Origin: Bacteroidales bacterium
GTDB lineage: Bacteria > Bacteroidota > Bacteroidia > Bacteroidales > Muribaculaceae
Reading direction: 5' to 3'
Length of the DNA stretch: 31,497 bases
NCBI GenBank assembly: GCA_004557565.1
Contig: SFGS01000025.1
Span: forward strand, 1 to 31,497
In this document: positions 31,292 through 31,497 of the stretch, piece after piece
How positions within the stretch are numbered: the first letter of the stretch is position 1
Layout of the letters: each line of letters starts with the position of its first letter
Notes under the pieces: model-generated
Told to the model about the DNA's origin: nothing
Seen by the model: the letters and a program-made list of their open reading frames with translations, nothing else
Databases searched by the model: none
Program-made: the position numbers and the translations under genes

Positions 31292-31497
31292 CGGGTTTTT
31301 CGCCGAAGGCGAGTGGTTTTTATCCTTTTGGCGATGCCACCGCCCTCGCTGGAGAGAGCGGCGTTGGTGATGTGGTGTGGATGATTCAAGCCCCAACCAC
31401 AAACCAAAAGTTACTATGTTTGCAGTGGAAATGTGGTTTGGGGTTGGAGAAGGCGTTGAGTATGGACGCTCGACGGGGCTCTGCCCCTTGCCGCTGG
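31292..31497. repeat. Partial MITE-like element cut by the window end
   Basis: GGGTTTTTCGCCGAAGGCGAG (about 31294-31313) matches the inner arm of the element at 9-401, and the stretch from about 31325 to 31390 matches the core of the element at 11740-12013 with few differences. The last 100 bases (from GGGGTTGGAGAAG near 31440) do not match other copies and show no gene. Confidence 0.55.

Overview
The window looks like chromosomal DNA from the order Bacteroidales (Prevotella/Muribaculaceae-like; genus not determinable by eye). Evidence: promoters of the Bacteroidetes type (TTTG or TTG, 20-21 bases, TAnnTTTG), little Shine-Dalgarno signal, families largely restricted to Bacteroidetes (DUF4294-, DUF4271- and DUF4254-like proteins), and an ArgF'-type acylornithine carbamoyltransferase. 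No rRNA, CRISPR array, phage module or full insertion sequence was seen.

Layout. 1-465: nested palindromic repeats next to aroK (466-1011, minus). 1012-3900: a Cys-motif membrane-anchored protein, a DUF4294-like secreted protein and an outer-membrane barrel protein. 3895-8839: a minus-strand run, probably one operon, of two tandem RNase H1-type proteins, an unknown protein, a GT4 glycosyltransferase, a COG0731-type radical SAM protein and an LD-carboxypeptidase. 9107-11278: a secreted DPP IV-type peptidase. 11281-12212: a promoter-to-terminator unit with no ORF (candidate small RNA), a MITE-like palindrome and a CAT-anticodon tRNA. 12293-14522: LOG protein, DUF4271-like membrane protein and HemD. 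14712-17670 (minus): HAD phosphatase, AAA/DUF4143-type ATPase and RNase HII. 17744-19740: CYTH protein and an unknown membrane protein. 20729-21685: acylornithine carbamoyltransferase. 22006-24644 (minus): DUF4254, GT9 and NAD-dependent epimerase, overlapping genes of a probable surface-glycan operon. 24960-29609: MATE transporter, tRNA-Pro(CGG), SpoU-type methylase, histidine kinase and metallo-beta-lactamase-fold hydrolase. 29700-31100: an AT-richer island with a PD-(D/E)XK nuclease-like protein, followed by a decayed fragment resembling the hydrolase gene.

Most genes are housekeeping or envelope genes. The less ordinary content lies between genes or in single residues: (1) the upstream member of the RNase H1 pair has lost three of four catalytic acids but keeps its hybrid-binding domain; (2) three 91-bp REPIN-like palindromes with GTAG feet, plus a related 84-bp one; (3) low-complexity arrays built from TTAGAA, TCGAA and GTTGAC words in fixed order, four of five ending just upstream of a consensus promoter and some reaching into coding sequence; (4) serine at the acyl-specificity position of the carbamoyltransferase; (5) a perfect 39-bp duplication of the 3' end of the methylase gene; (6) the hydrolase fragment beyond the nuclease gene. 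All calls were made by reading the sequence; no database search was possible.
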